From Diprion similis (taxonomy: Eukaryota; Arthropoda; Insecta; Hymenoptera; Diprionidae), in the NCBI RefSeq assembly GCF_021155765.1, contig NC_060112.1:1550001-1614000 (forward strand): 64,000 nt of DNA. The letters are read 5' to 3'. Below the pieces are notes generated by a model. The model worked only from the letters and a program-made list of their open reading frames with translations, was not told the DNA's origin and ran no database searches. Below, piece after piece: positions 63,317 through 64,000 of this stretch. The first letter of the stretch is position 1. The number at the start of each line of letters is the position of its first letter. Both the position numbers and the translations under genes were made by a program.

Positions 63317-63555
63317 TTACTTGGGTTTCCACGCTTCGATTTTAGGACGAGTCGTACTATAAGGCATGTAAGCATCTCTCGTTCCAGTCATATTTTCTGT
63401 ATGATCAAGCATCCACTTGTACTTAGGACGAGACGGATCCTTGTGTGGAGGCAGATCGGTCTTATAATGCAACCAGCCGAACCATTCAGGAGGCACTTGA
63501 GATGCGTTGTAGTCTAAACCAACATGGTCGGCATATTCAACCCAACGATTGCGTC
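63317..63555 (-). CDS. NDUFA12: NADH dehydrogenase 1 alpha subcomplex subunit 12 (NDUFA12/B17.2), last coding exon
   Basis: Accessory subunit of mitochondrial complex I, located in the matrix arm near the N module. This exon follows a TTTTAG acceptor at 63556-63561, completes a glycine codon and encodes 78 residues to the stop. It holds the family hallmarks: GRNRWVEY, VPPEWFGWLHYKTDLPP, NMTGTRDAYMPYSTTRPKI and a terminal EAWKPK. It aligns in order with the C-terminal half of the human protein ([37 protein letters not shown]). The N-terminal half lies on exons beyond the right edge; no matching frame was seen between 63556 and 64000. A minus-strand AATAAA at 63145-63150 about 170 bases after the stop is a good candidate for its 3' end. 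Confidence 0.95.
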
Positions 63556-64000
63556 CTAAAACGGCCAAGCAAACCAATTTTATCAATTACGAAATTATAG
63601 AAAAAAGAAGAAATAAGTTCGAAATGTTTGTAGTTTCATATTTGTAACGGGATTGTCACAACAACGTATTAATTTACACAGGGTCAATATTATGGTCTGG
63701 CTCAAGGGCAATCTTGGGCAGAAGTAGGCGGTTATGTAATAAAAAAATAAAACAGCCAAGTGAACTTGAAAAGTAGACGACATTGGAGCATTCTTTACTT
63801 CTTATTGCTTTCTTTTTCTTCTCCCTTTAACCGGTAAGTGGGTAGAAAAGAAAAGAACAAAGAAAAGAAAGAGGAGAAAAAGAAATCGCTTGAACCAAAG
63901 TTTTACAGCTCTTGTTTCAGCTCGAGATTGCGACTAAACAAAACGTGTGCGTGTACCTTTTATATGCTGGAAGTGTTGTATGTTGTAAACATTATTTGAA
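63556..64000 (-). other. NDUFA12 intron, continues past the window edge
   Basis: Follows the acceptor of the NDUFA12 exon. No matching upstream exon is visible before the end of the window. Confidence 0.6.

Noticed and set aside
1-64000. tRNA, rRNA or CRISPR-like arrays
   Set aside because: I scanned by eye for tRNA B-box motifs and regularly spaced spacer-repeat patterns. The only regular arrays are the 41-bp and 342-bp repeats, which have no unique spacers.

Overview
The window looks like a piece of an insect nuclear genome. It is AT-rich, with intron-split genes, many microsatellites and a cluster of decayed mobile elements. The proteins (a beta-type octopamine receptor, the insulin-binding ImpL2, C1D, a KDM4 demethylase with PHD and Tudor domains, and complex I subunit NDUFA12) fit a holometabolous insect. 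Hymenoptera is my best guess, but it rests on protein character alone. No bacterial, viral or organellar gene is evident.

Layout. 1-13.9 kb: no exon seen; it probably lies in the large intron of the octopamine receptor gene, and holds a 306-bp foldback near 2.4 kb and a 420-bp MITE-like element at 7.4-7.9 kb. 13.9-14.65 kb (minus): first coding exon of the receptor. 14.7-28 kb: mostly unique non-coding DNA, with a Foldback-like inverted repeat built of 41-bp units (15.8-16.65 kb), a GC-rich island that may be an exon (22.27-22.53 kb) and a 525-bp TIR element (24.2-24.8 kb). 28-38.2 kb: repeat cluster with a decayed non-LTR retrotransposon lacking its reverse transcriptase (30.2-32.9 kb), nested foldbacks (33.3-34.5 kb), hairpins (35.1-35.3 kb) and a 342-bp tandem satellite (35.9-38.2 kb).

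38.6-54.2 kb is the gene-dense part. C1D (plus, 2 coding exons, 141 aa) and Kdm4 (minus, 10 coding exons, 1672 aa) are convergent, tail to tail across about 3.2 kb. ImpL2 (minus, 7 coding exons, 301 aa) lies upstream of Kdm4 on the same strand. I rebuilt all three by hand: every junction used has GT/AG ends and compatible phase, and each summed CDS is divisible by three. 54.2-63.3 kb is non-coding with many simple repeats and probably holds the ImpL2 5' region. The window ends in the last coding exon of NDUFA12 (minus).

The genes share no pathway: aminergic signalling, insulin signalling, chromatin demethylation, RNA exosome processing and respiration are separate roles. I found no CRISPR, operon, tRNA or rRNA. 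I cannot claim a new biological system. The most distinctive unexplained structures are the foldback with 41-bp units, the 342-bp satellite and the long foldbacks at 2.4 and 33.5-34.5 kb.
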